Shown here: in pieces, positions 26,539 through 35,164 of the stretch
Numbering within the stretch: the stretch's first letter is position 1
Layout of the letters: every line of letters begins with the position of its first letter
From: Sphingomonas alba
GTDB taxonomy: Bacteria > Pseudomonadota > Alphaproteobacteria > Sphingomonadales > Sphingomonadaceae
Direction of reading: 5' to 3'
Length of the DNA stretch: 64,000 nt
Assembly (NCBI RefSeq): GCF_023516555.1
Contig: NZ_JAMGBD010000001.1
Location: forward strand, 1,789,623-1,853,622
The notes under the pieces: generated by a model
The model's database searches: none
The model's input: the letters and a program-made list of their open reading frames with translations, nothing else
Told to the model about the DNA's origin: nothing
Program-made: the position numbers and the translations under genes

Positions 26539-26715
26539 ATGCAACTCTTCGATGGGTCCGGCGCGTACTACAGGATGCGCGCAAAGGAGGATCGGAGGTT
26601 GGCGTCGAGGGCACCCAATGCGACAGCGCGTCAGGTCCACCTGAAACTTGCAGTCAAATACGATGCGCTCGCCGATCTTGTTCAAGGCGAGGGTAATTCA
26701 GGCGACTCGGAGTAA
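26539..26715 (+). CDS. Small conserved-looking protein, 58 residues
   Basis: ATG at 26539, eight bases after the previous stop, to TAA at 26715. The protein is basic and helical: YYRMRAKEDRRLASRAP, a short turn, then RQVHLKLAVKYDALADLV. Many alphaproteobacteria carry similar short proteins of unknown function (family memory, not a search). The reading is supported by coupling to 26112 and by the spacing of charged residues on a helix. No function is known. Confidence 0.55.
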   Translation: MQLFDGSGAYYRMRAKEDRRLASRAPNATARQVHLKLAVKYDALADLVQGEGNSGDSE

Positions 26716-26722
26716 TTCACAT

Positions 26723-26736
26723 TTGACCCAGATCAA
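26723..26736. promoter_or_regulatory. FNR box upstream of the UrcA-family gene
   Basis: TTGAC-CCAG-ATCAA, 9 of 10 matches, in a 117-bp gap and centred about 103 bp before the ATG at 26833. Confidence 0.65.
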
Positions 26737-26832
26737 CTCCAAACAGCGCACAGAGCCTAGCTAAAAGTCGAACAGGGCGGTGGCGCTCAACATAGGCGGC
26801 GTCATGCTGACCCTGAGGAGAGGGGAAGTCTG

Positions 26833-27204
26833 ATGTCACGATATTTTTGCCTGAACACGCTTGCCGCAGTGCTGATCGGCGCTGCAACTGCCTCTTCCGC
26901 CACCGCGGAAGACATCACGGTAAACGGACCGGGAGAACGTATCGTCGCGCGCACCAATATTGGCGCTGAAGTTGTCGAGTACACCACTTCGGTGGTCATC
27001 AATGTTCGTGATCTCGACCTCGTCAGCCCTGCGGGTTGGAACGCGCTGGAGGAGCGCCTGACCTTTGCGAGCCGCGACGCTTGTGATGTTCTCAAGCAGC
27101 GCATTCCAATCGAATTACTGACCGAAAGCAGCGGTTGTGAGAGGACTGCATATCGGGCTGCTATCGCCCGGGCTCGCGAACTAACGAAAGCAGCCTCCAA
27201 TTAA
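26833..27204 (+). CDS. UrcA-family secreted protein
   Basis: 123 residues: signal peptide (1-25, ending SSATAE), then an UrcA-like core: tandem strand VEYTTSVVINVRDLDLVSPAGWNALEERL, CDVLKQ and a second Cys in SGCERTAYRAAIARA, likely a disulfide pair. UrcA proteins are common periplasmic proteins of sphingomonads and caulobacters with no established function. The 9/10 FNR site upstream suggests anaerobic control. The gene is followed by a 148-bp gap with no gene, then convergent doxX. Confidence 0.75.
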   Translation: MSRYFCLNTLAAVLIGAATASSATAEDITVNGPGERIVARTNIGAEVVEYTTSVVINVRDLDLVSPAGWNALEERLTFASRDACDVLKQRIPIELLTESSGCERTAYRAAIARARELTKAASN

Positions 27205-27352
27205 GTGGTGGTTCGCGCCGACCGCGGCGGCACGCCCTGAGCGAGTCCGCCGCTAGCGGGGTAGCGTTTGTGGGAACAATCGCGTTGTGGGCAAATCCCT
27301 AGAGCGAAGTAGGGCAGCCTCCGTCTCCGCCACTCCAGCGAGTCTGCACAGT

Positions 27353-27814
27353 TCAGGGAATCTTGAGCAGCCGGTCGAGCGACCATTTGCCGCCGCCCAT
27401 GGCGATCAGCGGCAGCATCAATCCGGCCCAGCTCAGGTGGGTCGGCCATGCGTCGGGATAGACGAAGACCTGAATGACGAGCGTCATTCCCAGGAGCGCC
27501 CCGGCAGAAAGCCGGGTGAGGAGGCCGAGAACCAGCAGGATCGAGAAAATATGTTCTGCGCCCGCGGCCATGTAGGCGGCCACCTCCGGTGGCAGGAGCG
27601 GGAGCGCGTATTCCGTCCGGAACAGCTCGATGGTCGTATCCGGGATGGTGAAGATGCCTTCGACCTTGGTCCGGCCCGATTGGAAGAAAACGGCCGCAAT
27701 CCCGAGGCGCTGGATCGCGAGCAGCAGCGATGGGCCAAGGATGGCGCCCAATTTCTCGGCCAGCCTGTCCAATGGGCGGCGCCGGGCCGGCGTCGCGGAT
27801 GCAACCATCTCCAT
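27353..27814 (-). CDS. DoxX-family membrane protein of the bufferin operon
   Basis: 153 residues, four transmembrane helices, DoxX-like: [19 protein letters not shown] near residue 40, a periplasm-facing loop [20 protein letters not shown], and the final [19 protein letters not shown] 27814 is chosen: AGAGGA lies 7 bp upstream and the upstream stop is one base before it; a start at 27832 would overlap the upstream gene. Last gene of the precursor-MNIO-partner-DoxX operon, the arrangement seen in gig/buf operons. Its exact role is unknown; DoxX proteins often act in membrane redox. Confidence 0.85.
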   Translation of the reverse strand: MEMVASATPARRRPLDRLAEKLGAILGPSLLLAIQRLGIAAVFFQSGRTKVEGIFTIPDTTIELFRTEYALPLLPPEVAAYMAAGAEHIFSILLVLGLLTRLSAGALLGMTLVIQVFVYPDAWPTHLSWAGLMLPLIAMGGGKWSLDRLLKIP

Positions 27815-27815
27815 C

Positions 27816-28538
27816 TCAATTCCTCTCGTCATTGGGCGCCGCGAAGACGCCGAGATTGGCTAGCGATGCGAGGATCGCGGCCGGGTTTTCTTCGGGATAC
27901 AGCCGTTCGGCAGCGGCGAGGCTCTGGCCCATCGTCTCGCCGAAACGGATTCCGCAGAGCAGGCGGTGCGCTGCCCGGCCGATGCGGGGAGCGTGCATGG
28001 TGAATGCGTCGGGCCTGGCGAAGAGCGCGCCTTCCGGCTTCCAGTCGGGCTCGATCGTTCGTCGGTCCGGCTGCTGATGAGCCAGCCAGATGCTCATTGC
28101 CGGCGTCGACAGCCAGGCGAAGCGCGTCGCCGGATGAACCTGGACGCGGGCAGAAATCATTTCGTTTGGCCTGGGCAGGTCGAGCAGTGGTTCGGCATCG
28201 CTCGCGAACAGGCTCTCGATCCGCAGCCGCTCGACCCTGGCAACATCCGCGAGATACGGAAGGTCTCCGATCCAGGGCTGGTGCCCAAGCCAGTCGGCAA
28301 ACTCGCTTCCATAAAGGGCGAGGACTGGCGTTCGGGGAGGGCAGGTTGAATCAAAGTCGACCGCGACTGCTTCGAACATCTCAGGACCGACAATCTGCTC
28401 AACGACCGGATAATTGTCGCGCAGCGCCTGTACCGCGCCGCTGATCACCGTGTTCCGGTAGACGCGCAGCGGGCCGGTCGCCGGGCTCGAGATGGCCGCC
28501 GCGAAGTCTTCCTGCATGGCGAGGAGTTCAAGCGGCAA
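27816..28538 (-). CDS. bufC: DUF2063 / BufC-like partner of the MNIO enzyme
   Basis: 240 residues. The N-terminal DUF2063 domain is visible as [34 protein letters not shown], and [13 protein letters not shown], followed by a C-terminal segment ending in an aromatic-poor tail. Partners of this kind bind the RiPP precursor leader and present it to the MNIO oxygenase (family knowledge). The frame begins at a TTG (28538) with GGGGAAT upstream, 11 bp inside the end of bufB; an ATG at 28517 is possible. The original DNA-binding annotation of the family is probably misleading. Confidence 0.87.
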   Translation of the reverse strand: MPLELLAMQEDFAAAISSPATGPLRVYRNTVISGAVQALRDNYPVVEQIVGPEMFEAVAVDFDSTCPPRTPVLALYGSEFADWLGHQPWIGDLPYLADVARVERLRIESLFASDAEPLLDLPRPNEMISARVQVHPATRFAWLSTPAMSIWLAHQQPDRRTIEPDWKPEGALFARPDAFTMHAPRIGRAAHRLLCGIRFGETMGQSLAAAERLYPEENPAAILASLANLGVFAAPNDERN

Positions 28539-29355
28539 CGGCGAATTCCCCCCGCAGCTTGGCTTGAGCCCTGTCGCGCTCCGCCATCAGGGTCGCGAAT
28601 GGCGGAACGTTGCCGTCCCGTTCGATCAGGGTGGGCCGCGGTCCAATGCGGTCGATGAGACCGTCGAAGAGTTCCCAGACGCGGTCGCTCACTGGCTCGT
28701 CGTGGCTGTCGATCAGGAGCGTGCCCTCGGCATCGAGCGAATGGCCCGCAAGATGGATTTCACCGATGGCGTGCGGCGGGATGGCTCCGAGCCACTCGAC
28801 CGCATCGAAGCCGAGATTGTGGGCGCCAACCACGACATTGTTGACGTCGATGAGCAGGCCGCAGCCGGTTCGCCGCGCCAGCTCGGAAAGGAAACTTGTC
28901 TCGCTCCATTCGTGATCGCGAAGCGCAAGATAATGCGTCGGATTTTCGATCATGATCGGCCGGCCGATCGCATCCTGGACGCGGCCAATATTGGCGGCCA
29001 GCCTGCTCAGGGCCTCGTTGGTTCGAGGCACGGGCAGGAGATCGGGAAAGCACCGCCCGTCGAGACGGGACCAGGCGACATGTTCGGAAACAGCAAAGGG
29101 TTCGAAGCGATCGACAAGGCGCTTCAGGGCCGCGAGGTGATCGGGATCCGGGTCAGTAGTGCCCGCGAGCGACATGCCGACGCCGTGCAGCGACAGTGGC
29201 CTTTCCGACCGCAGTGCTTCCAGCATTGCGAGGCGAGGCCCGCCGTCGACCATGTAGTTTTCGGCGTGGACCTCGAACCAGAGATCCGCCGCCGGCCATG
29301 CCAGCGCTTCCTGGAAATGCTGCGGCTTGAAGCCGAGGCCGGCGGCGGGGGTCAT
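28528..29355 (-). CDS. bufB: MNIO-family (DUF692) RiPP-modifying oxygenase, BufB-like
   Basis: 275 residues, TIM-barrel multinuclear iron oxygenase: GLGFKPQHFQEAL at the start, WFEVHAENYM, LSLHGVGMSLAG, ENPTHYLA, LIDVNNVVVGAHNLG, EIHLAGHS and the late DSHDEPVS and LIERDGNVPP supply the His, Asp and Glu metal ligands. It modifies precursor cysteines, in known bufferins to copper-binding heterocycles, probably in the cytoplasm before export. The start is ATG 29355, two bases after the precursor stop; the frame extends further but without a site. Confidence 0.92.
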   Translation of the reverse strand: MTPAAGLGFKPQHFQEALAWPAADLWFEVHAENYMVDGGPRLAMLEALRSERPLSLHGVGMSLAGTTDPDPDHLAALKRLVDRFEPFAVSEHVAWSRLDGRCFPDLLPVPRTNEALSRLAANIGRVQDAIGRPIMIENPTHYLALRDHEWSETSFLSELARRTGCGLLIDVNNVVVGAHNLGFDAVEWLGAIPPHAIGEIHLAGHSLDAEGTLLIDSHDEPVSDRVWELFDGLIDRIGPRPTLIERDGNVPPFATLMAERDRAQAKLRGEFAVAA

Positions 29356-29357
29356 GG

Positions 29358-29633
29358 TCAGCGAGCGATCGGCTTGAGCGAGCCGGGGCCCTTGGGCGTG
29401 CTGATCTTGGTGCATGTGCCCTTGGCGACATACTTCCAGCTATTGCCCTGGTAGTTGCGTTTGGAGGTTCCGGCGCAGCTGGTGCCGGCGCCGGCCGCGC
29501 AGTCGTTGTGGCCGGCCAGCGAAACGCCATAGCACTTGTCGGCATTGGGTTGCGGCTTGGCCGGGCCGGCCATCGCATTGCCTGCGGCGAGGGCCGTCAG
29601 GGCGGTGGCGGCGATTGCAAACTTCGAGTTCAT
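29358..29633 (-). CDS. bufA: Bufferin-type RiPP precursor (DUF2282)
   Basis: 91 residues: signal peptide (1-22, [12 protein letters not shown]) then a core with four cysteines in [27 protein letters not shown] and KGTCTKI, the BufA1/DUF2282 pattern. It is exported as a copper-binding modified peptide if it follows the family. Two ATGs are adjacent (29636, 29633); the second is better spaced from GGGAG. The Cys residues near the centre and C-terminus are the likely modification sites. Lead gene of bufA-bufB-bufC-doxX. Confidence 0.9.
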   Translation of the reverse strand: MNSKFAIAATALTALAAGNAMAGPAKPQPNADKCYGVSLAGHNDCAAGAGTSCAGTSKRNYQGNSWKYVAKGTCTKISTPKGPGSLKPIAR

Positions 29634-29710
29634 CATCTTCTCCCGTGAGGACACCGTTTTTCCGGTAACCATATTTTCGGAGAAACAGGCCTTGCGGTCA
29701 CAGACCGAGA

Positions 29711-29729
29711 GCGCATGGGATCAATGCGC
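29711..29729. promoter_or_regulatory. Inverted repeat between bufA and LysR gene
   Basis: GCGCAT-GGGATCA-ATGCGC, two 6-bp arms, lies in the 163-bp divergent gap. It could be the operator of the LysR regulator at 29797, controlling itself or the buf operon. Speculative without a second site. Confidence 0.35.
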
Positions 29730-29796
29730 GATCGGTATCGCCCTATTCTGTCGCAGCGTGTAAGAGTCCCGCGCTGTCCACTGGGGGGATTGCACG

Positions 29797-30690
29797 ATGG
29801 AAATGCAGCAGGTGCGCTACTTCGTTGCGCTTGCCGGAACGCTGAATTTCACGCGAGCGGCTGAGCAATGCAATGTCAGCCAGCCAGCCCTGACCCGCGC
29901 CATCCAGCAGCTCGAGCATGAACTCGGCGGCCCCCTTTTCCATCGTGAGCGCGGCAATACGCATTTGTCCGAACTCGGCCGGATGATGCTGCCCTATTTG
30001 CAAACGGTCGAGGAGAGCGCCCGAGCGGCCCGGGACCAGGCGCGCGCCGCCAAGAAGCTGGAGCGGGCGACGCTGACGATCGGGACGATGTGCACGATCG
30101 GTCCGGGACTCATTTCAGACCTGCTGATCCGATATCAGGCCGCCCATCCCAATGTGGAAGTGCGCGTCATCGATACCGGCGGTCCGGAAATGATCGAGAT
30201 GCTGGAAAAGGGAGATCTTGAAGTCGCCGTCGTGGGTGTTCCCGACGAACTGCCCGACTCTCTCCACCAATTGCCGATCTTCGAAGAAAATTTCGTGATC
30301 CTTTTGCCGGCCAACCATCGGCTCTGCACGAGCAATCCAATACGCGCCGCGGAGCTTCACGACGAACCCTATGTCAGCCGTTCGAACTGCGAGGTCTTCG
30401 CACCCGTACGCAAGGCCCTCACCGATCGAGGCATCTATTTGCGTCAGGTTTTCAGCTCTCCCCGGGACGATTGGGTGCAGGGCATGATCAAAGCCGGCCT
30501 GGGCCTTGGATTTTTCCCCGAGTTCAGCGTCACGGATCCGGACCTCGTTGTCCGGCCGCTGGTCGACCCAAGCTTTTCAAGGACGATCTATCTCGCGACC
30601 GTTCGCGGCCGCCCCCATTCACCCGCCGTCGGAGCGTTCGTGCAAGAGGCCCGGCGTTACCCCTGGCCGGCGACGCGGCAGGCGGCCTGA
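29797..30690 (+). CDS. LysR-family transcriptional regulator
   Basis: 297 residues. The N-terminal winged HTH (1-60) is canonical: QQVRYFVALAGTLNFTRAAEQ, VSQPALTRAIQQLEHELGGPLFHRERG. An effector domain (about 90-290) follows. It is divergent from the buf operon and convergent with a carboxymuconolactone-decarboxylase-like gene, with which it overlaps by 34 bp at the 3' ends. Its ligand is unknown. It may control either side. Confidence 0.85.
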   Translation: MEMQQVRYFVALAGTLNFTRAAEQCNVSQPALTRAIQQLEHELGGPLFHRERGNTHLSELGRMMLPYLQTVEESARAARDQARAAKKLERATLTIGTMCTIGPGLISDLLIRYQAAHPNVEVRVIDTGGPEMIEMLEKGDLEVAVVGVPDELPDSLHQLPIFEENFVILLPANHRLCTSNPIRAAELHDEPYVSRSNCEVFAPVRKALTDRGIYLRQVFSSPRDDWVQGMIKAGLGLGFFPEFSVTDPDLVVRPLVDPSFSRTIYLATVRGRPHSPAVGAFVQEARRYPWPATRQAA

Positions 30691-31070
30691 TCGTCGCCAC
30701 CCTCTGCAACCAGAAGGTCATGGCAAGCCGCCAGTGACCTAAGGGCCGCCGGAAATCCGGCATAGACCGCGGTCTGCATCAGGATTTCGACGATCTCTGT
30801 CTTGGTGACCCCAAGATTAAGTGCCGCGCCGATATGATTGCGCAGCTGCGGCACGGCATCGCCGATGGTCGCCAGCGAGGCGATGGCAGCGATCTCGCGG
30901 CTGCGAAGGTCCAGCCTGTCGCGCGAATAAAGGTCGCCGAATGGAAATTCGACGGCCATCCTGGCGAAATCCGGTGCAACTTCGGCGACCTTGCCGGCCA
31001 TGAACTGCTCATAGTGGCCGGCCGCCAAATGCTGGATGATGTCAACGCCCTTACGATAACGATCGCTCAT
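30657..31070 (-). CDS. Carboxymuconolactone decarboxylase / AhpD-like protein
   Basis: 137 residues of the CMD fold: SRDRLDLRSREIAAIASLATIG, LRNHIGAALNLGVTKTEIVEIL and AVYAGFPAALRSLAA are the family signature. No CxxC is present, so it resembles the decarboxylase or lactonase branch rather than AhpD peroxidases. It is translationally coupled to an upstream MFS exporter (ATGA overlap at 31067-31070). Its substrate is unknown. Confidence 0.8.
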   Translation of the reverse strand: MSDRYRKGVDIIQHLAAGHYEQFMAGKVAEVAPDFARMAVEFPFGDLYSRDRLDLRSREIAAIASLATIGDAVPQLRNHIGAALNLGVTKTEIVEILMQTAVYAGFPAALRSLAACHDLLVAEGGDDQAACRVAGQG

Positions 31071-32257
31071 GGATTCTCCTCACCCGTACGCAACTGAAGG
31101 CCAAGGACGGCGGCCAACGCCAAAGCAAATCCGACGCCGATCAGCGATGCCGTCCAGCCGAAGCGGTCGAAGAGTTGCCCAATGACTGCTGCGCCAGCCA
31201 GGCCGCCGGAATAATATGCCGAGAGATAAAGGCCGCTGGCTGCGGCTTTGTCGCCGGTCGCGGTACGACCGACGTGCCCGGTGGCAACGGCCTGCCCGAA
31301 GAATGTGCCGACGCCGACGAGCGCCATTCCCAGGATCACCATGGCGAGGCTGGGCAGCAGCAGCAGGCCGAGCCCTGCGATTGCCAGGACGAGACCGCCG
31401 AAGAGCGCCGACGACGGCCCCATCTTCGCCACGGCGGATCCGGCCAAAGGGGTGGTGATCATCGAAGGCAGGAAAACGAGGAAGACGAACCCCAGCGCTG
31501 TCATCGACAGCGAAAATGGCGGTCGCATCAGGACGAAGCCGACGTAAGTGAACACACCGATGAAGCCGAACAGGATCAGGAAGCCGATGGCAAAGCTGCG
31601 CCGAAGGTTAGGGTCACCAAGGTGATGCAGCCAGGCGGCCCAGAACTGTCCGTCACGGACCTGGTCCGGGTGGTTACGATCGAGTGAAACGGCACACAGC
31701 AAAGCGCCCGCGATATTGAGCGCCGCGAAAAACAGGAAGCTGGTTTCTGCGCCCACGAAACCCGCGACCAGGGCAGCCGCGAGGCGTCCGATGAGGTTGG
31801 CCGCGACGGCGCCCGTCACATAGGCCGCTAGTGCCGCGGGCGTTCGAACGGCGCAGCGTTCGGCGAGATGCGTCAACGTCAGGGTGAAAGCTGTTGCCAT
31901 GAACAGGCCCTGCACGACCCGAAGCAAGGCGAAGACCTGCAGGTTGGGTGCAAAGGCGAGCGTTGCAGTCGGAATGGAAAGGAGCAGCAAGCTAAGCGAG
32001 ATCGCGCGCTTGCGTTCGACAGCACCGGTGAATGCACCCGCCAGAAGGCCGGCAATGGCCATGCCCAATGTGCTCGCGTTCGCGGCAACGCCGATTTCGG
32101 AGGGCATGACCCGGTAAATCTGCGCAAGGCTCGGCAGGATCGCCTGGGTCGCGAAGAGGTCGACCAGCGTCAGGAAGCCTATGACGGCGATCAACACTGT
32201 CCGGCTTGCCGATAGTCGCGGCATCGGTGGTGCAATGGGAAGTGCAAGATCGGTCAT
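31067..32257 (-). CDS. MFS transporter (YnfM-like)
   Basis: 396 residues, twelve helices. LVDLFATQAILPSLAQIYRVMPSEIG near the N-terminus is typical of the YnfM/AraJ-like drug or metabolite efflux branch; the loop after helix 2 carries GAFTGAVERKRAI. Coupled to the CMD-like gene, it may export a related metabolite. The ATG at 32257 is a simple start with no overlapping neighbour upstream. Substrate unknown. Confidence 0.82.
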   Translation of the reverse strand: MTDLALPIAPPMPRLSASRTVLIAVIGFLTLVDLFATQAILPSLAQIYRVMPSEIGVAANASTLGMAIAGLLAGAFTGAVERKRAISLSLLLLSIPTATLAFAPNLQVFALLRVVQGLFMATAFTLTLTHLAERCAVRTPAALAAYVTGAVAANLIGRLAAALVAGFVGAETSFLFFAALNIAGALLCAVSLDRNHPDQVRDGQFWAAWLHHLGDPNLRRSFAIGFLILFGFIGVFTYVGFVLMRPPFSLSMTALGFVFLVFLPSMITTPLAGSAVAKMGPSSALFGGLVLAIAGLGLLLLPSLAMVILGMALVGVGTFFGQAVATGHVGRTATGDKAAASGLYLSAYYSGGLAGAAVIGQLFDRFGWTASLIGVGFALALAAVLGLQLRTGEENP

Positions 32258-32358
32258 GTTTCAGTTCCGTCCGGCGGGCGTGGCGCCCCGCCTGGGTCGA
32301 GGCGAGGCGCCACTGGGCCGCCGGCTGGGAGCGTGGGGGAGGCCGGCTTCGGGGATGG

Positions 32359-32808
32359 TTACTGGGCCTTGACGTCGGCGGAGTAGAGTACCGCCGGCAC
32401 CTTGCCGTGGTTGACCCAATAGTGGCCGGTTTCCTTGGTCTCGCGGGCGAGGTCGCCGGCGTGATGGGTGATCGGCACACCGCAGGTCGTGCGATATTCG
32501 GTGATCTCGCCGCTGACCGTAAGGATCAGCGCGGGCCGGCCTTCATGGCTGTGGAAGGGGACGACGCCGCCCGGCTGCACGACCAGCTTGCGGAGGCGCA
32601 AGTCGCGACCCTGGACGCCGATTTCTTGGCCCAGGTCGATCGAGCCCAGCACGTCGTCGGTGACGGCCTTGGGCATGGTTTCGCGATTGGTGAGCGGGTT
32701 GGCCATGACCTTGTCGGTCGGGCACTGGCCGGCCATTGCCGGCGAAGCCGCGGCAAGGCTTGCGAGGGCGACGCCCAACGCCAGAGTAGTCTTGGTGAAG
32801 TTGAACAT
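32359..32808 (-). CDS. Secreted cupin-domain protein
   Basis: 149 residues: signal peptide (1-26, ASPAMA), then a single cupin barrel. VQPGGVVPFHSHEGRPALI provides HSH and a Glu that can bind a metal; the second cupin motif is GDLARETKETGHYWVNHG. Two Cys (C29, and C109 in RTTCGVP) may form a disulfide in the periplasm. There is a 101-bp gap to the MFS gene. Function unknown; the extracytoplasmic location fits sensing or sequestering small ligands. Confidence 0.75.
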   Translation of the reverse strand: MFNFTKTTLALGVALASLAAASPAMAGQCPTDKVMANPLTNRETMPKAVTDDVLGSIDLGQEIGVQGRDLRLRKLVVQPGGVVPFHSHEGRPALILTVSGEITEYRTTCGVPITHHAGDLARETKETGHYWVNHGKVPAVLYSADVKAQ

Positions 32809-33042
32809 TGCCTTCTCCTTGTTTGGTCGTCGCGGGAACCGGGCCGAGCAGTGCGAGGGACTGTCTGTCGCTCCCGTGCGTCACCAGCTGTGGGTCGGTT
32901 CCGCGACGTGAATTGAATTTTGCAGGCAATCCCTGTCGCGCGGAAATCGCGAGGCGGCATGGAGTCGATGCACAATGCGCATTTCACGCACATCGCGCAC
33001 ATCGGCATCCTTTTGGGCATGAACCTGAAGGAGCACCCCGGC

Positions 33043-33867
33043 ATGGACATGCAGGTCCAAGAGCAGATCGACACCGCGCGCCCACTGGCCGGCCGGGTCG
33101 CCGTCGTCACAGGATCGACCAGCGGCATCGGCCTCGGCATCGCCAAGGCGCTTGCCCATTCCGGCGCCGACATCGTCATCAACGGCCTTGGCGACCCGGA
33201 GGACATCGACCGCACCTGCGCCGAGCTGGAGAACAGCGCCCCGATCAGCCGCGTCGCTTACGACGGCGCGAACCTGATGAAGGGCGAGGAAGCGCGAAAG
33301 CTCGTCGAGCGAACGGTCGACCAGTTCGGGCGCATCGACATCCTCGTCAACAATGCGGGCATCCAGCACGTGAGCCCGATCGAGCAGTTTCCGCCCGAGA
33401 AATATGACGCGATCATCGCGCTCAATCTCTCGGCAGCCTGGCACACGATCCGCGCTGCATTCGCGCCGATGAAGGAGGCCGGGTTCGGGCGGATCATCAA
33501 CGTCGCCTCCGCCCACGGCCTCGTCGCCTCGCCTTTCAAGAGCGCATATGTGGCCGCGAAGCACGGCATCGTCGGACTGACCAAGACGATCGCCCTGGAA
33601 GGCGCCGAGCACAACGTCACCTGCAACGCGATCTGCCCGGGCTATGTCTGGACGCCGCTGGTCGAGAACCAGATCGACGATACCGCCAAGGCGCGCGGGA
33701 TCAGCCGCGAGGAAGTCATCCGCGACGTGCTCCTGGCCGCGCAGCCGAACAAAAGGTTCGCCGAGGTCGAGGAACTTGGCGCCCTTGCCGTGTTCCTGTG
33801 CACGCCGGGCGGCCGATCGATCACTGGCACAGCCCTACCCGTCGACGGCGGCTGGACCGCGCACTGA
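33043..33867 (+). CDS. bdhA: 3-hydroxybutyrate dehydrogenase (SDR family)
   Basis: 274 residues; oxidises 3-hydroxybutyrate to acetoacetate with NAD. Rossmann motif VVTGSTSGIGLGIAKAL, the NNAG motif, catalytic S-Y-K in INVASAHGLVASPFKSAYVAAKHG, and the bdhA-specific NVTCNAICPGYVWTPLVENQI followed by a QPNKRF segment are seen. The open frame starts upstream, but ATG 33043 has AAGGAG 9 bp ahead. It leads bdhA-ndh-patatin-FMN reductase, a grouping often found with polyhydroxybutyrate turnover. Confidence 0.9.
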   Translation: MDMQVQEQIDTARPLAGRVAVVTGSTSGIGLGIAKALAHSGADIVINGLGDPEDIDRTCAELENSAPISRVAYDGANLMKGEEARKLVERTVDQFGRIDILVNNAGIQHVSPIEQFPPEKYDAIIALNLSAAWHTIRAAFAPMKEAGFGRIINVASAHGLVASPFKSAYVAAKHGIVGLTKTIALEGAEHNVTCNAICPGYVWTPLVENQIDDTAKARGISREEVIRDVLLAAQPNKRFAEVEELGALAVFLCTPGGRSITGTALPVDGGWTAH

Positions 33868-33872
33868 CGCTT

Positions 33873-35153
33873 ATGCTTGCCGTTTACCCGAAAGTCGTGA
33901 TCGTCGGCGCCGGCTTCGGCGGCCTTGCCGCCGCCAAAAGACTGGCGAACCGCAAGGTCGAGGTGACGCTGGTCGATCGGCGCAACCACCACCTCTTCCA
34001 GCCGCTATTATACCAGGTCGCAACCGCTGCGCTGTCGCCGGCCGACATCGCCGCGCCGATCCGGTCCATCCTTAGCTACGCCCGCAACATCCGGGTGCTT
34101 CTCGATGAGGTCGTCCGTGTCGATCGCGACCGGAAAACCGTCACTCTGGCGAGCGGCCGGATCCTCGATTTCGACAAGCTCATCATCGCGACCGGATCCA
34201 GCCACAGCTATTTCGGGCGCGACCAATGGGCGGCCTTCGCACCCGGCCTGAAGAGCATCGAGGATGCGACAACGATCCGCCGCAATGTGCTGCTCGCGCT
34301 GGAGCGCGCCGAATCGGAAACCGACCCGGATCGCCGCCACGCGCTTCTGACCTTCGTCGTCATCGGCGGCGGCCCGACCGGCGTGGAGATGGCCGGCGCC
34401 ATTGCCGAGCTCGCCAGGCGCTCCGTGTCGAAAGACTTCCGGAACATCACGCCGGCATGCTCTCGCGTCATTCTGGTCGAGGCCGGCCCCCGGCTGTTGC
34501 CGTCCTTTCCCCCGGCGCTTTCGGCAAAGGCCGAAGAGATGCTTCGCGGCCTCGGAGTCCATGTTCGTACGGGCACGCCCGTTACCGGACTCGGCTATGG
34601 GCATGTCCAAACAAGCGATGTGTGGATTTCCGCCAAGACGATCGTCTGGGCGGCCGGCGTCGAAGCCTCTGCGGCTGCAGATTGGCTGGGCGCCGAGCAG
34701 GACCGGGCGGGACGCGCCCTGGTCACGCAGGGACTGACCATAAAAGGTTCTGACGACATCTTTGTCATTGGCGACACGGCCAGCGCACGGGGCGCGAACG
34801 GCCAGCCGTTGCCGGCAATCGCGCCGGTCGCCAAGCAACAGGGCGCTTATGCCGCCGATCGGATTCTCGGGCGGGCAAGGAAGCCGTTCGCCTATCGTGA
34901 CTTCGGCAATTTGGCGACGATCGGGCGCAGCCGTGCCGTCATCGACTGGGGGCGCATCCAGCTCAGCGGCTTCATCGCCTGGCTTGTCTGGTCCGCCGCC
35001 CATGTCTGGTTCCTGATCGGCTTCCGCAGCCGCCTCTCCGTCATGACGACCTGGCTGTGGAGCTACCTCACCTACCGGCGTTCGGCGCGCCTCATCATCG
35101 GGACGGATGGCAATTCCGCCTCGACGATCGCCCCCCGGCGCAAAGCAGCTTGA
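33873..35153 (+). CDS. ndh: Type II NADH dehydrogenase (NDH-2)
   Basis: 426 residues, membrane-associated flavoprotein transferring electrons from NADH to quinone without pumping protons. FAD motif VVIVGAGFGGLAAAKRL at the N-terminus, FQPLLYQVATAALSP, NAD motif VVIGGGPTGVEMAGAIAEL, VWAAGVEAS and FVIGDTAS are in order; the C-terminal hydrophobic segment LSGFIAWLVWSAAHVWFLIGF anchors the protein. It starts 5 bp after bdhA and would reoxidise the NADH that bdhA produces. Confidence 0.92.
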   Translation: MLAVYPKVVIVGAGFGGLAAAKRLANRKVEVTLVDRRNHHLFQPLLYQVATAALSPADIAAPIRSILSYARNIRVLLDEVVRVDRDRKTVTLASGRILDFDKLIIATGSSHSYFGRDQWAAFAPGLKSIEDATTIRRNVLLALERAESETDPDRRHALLTFVVIGGGPTGVEMAGAIAELARRSVSKDFRNITPACSRVILVEAGPRLLPSFPPALSAKAEEMLRGLGVHVRTGTPVTGLGYGHVQTSDVWISAKTIVWAAGVEASAAADWLGAEQDRAGRALVTQGLTIKGSDDIFVIGDTASARGANGQPLPAIAPVAKQQGAYAADRILGRARKPFAYRDFGNLATIGRSRAVIDWGRIQLSGFIAWLVWSAAHVWFLIGFRSRLSVMTTWLWSYLTYRRSARLIIGTDGNSASTIAPRRKAA

Positions 35154-35164
35154 AGGGACGAACA

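Noticed and set aside
32920..33042. Extended N-terminus of 3-hydroxybutyrate dehydrogenase
   Set aside because: No ribosome site; AAGGAG precedes ATG 33043.
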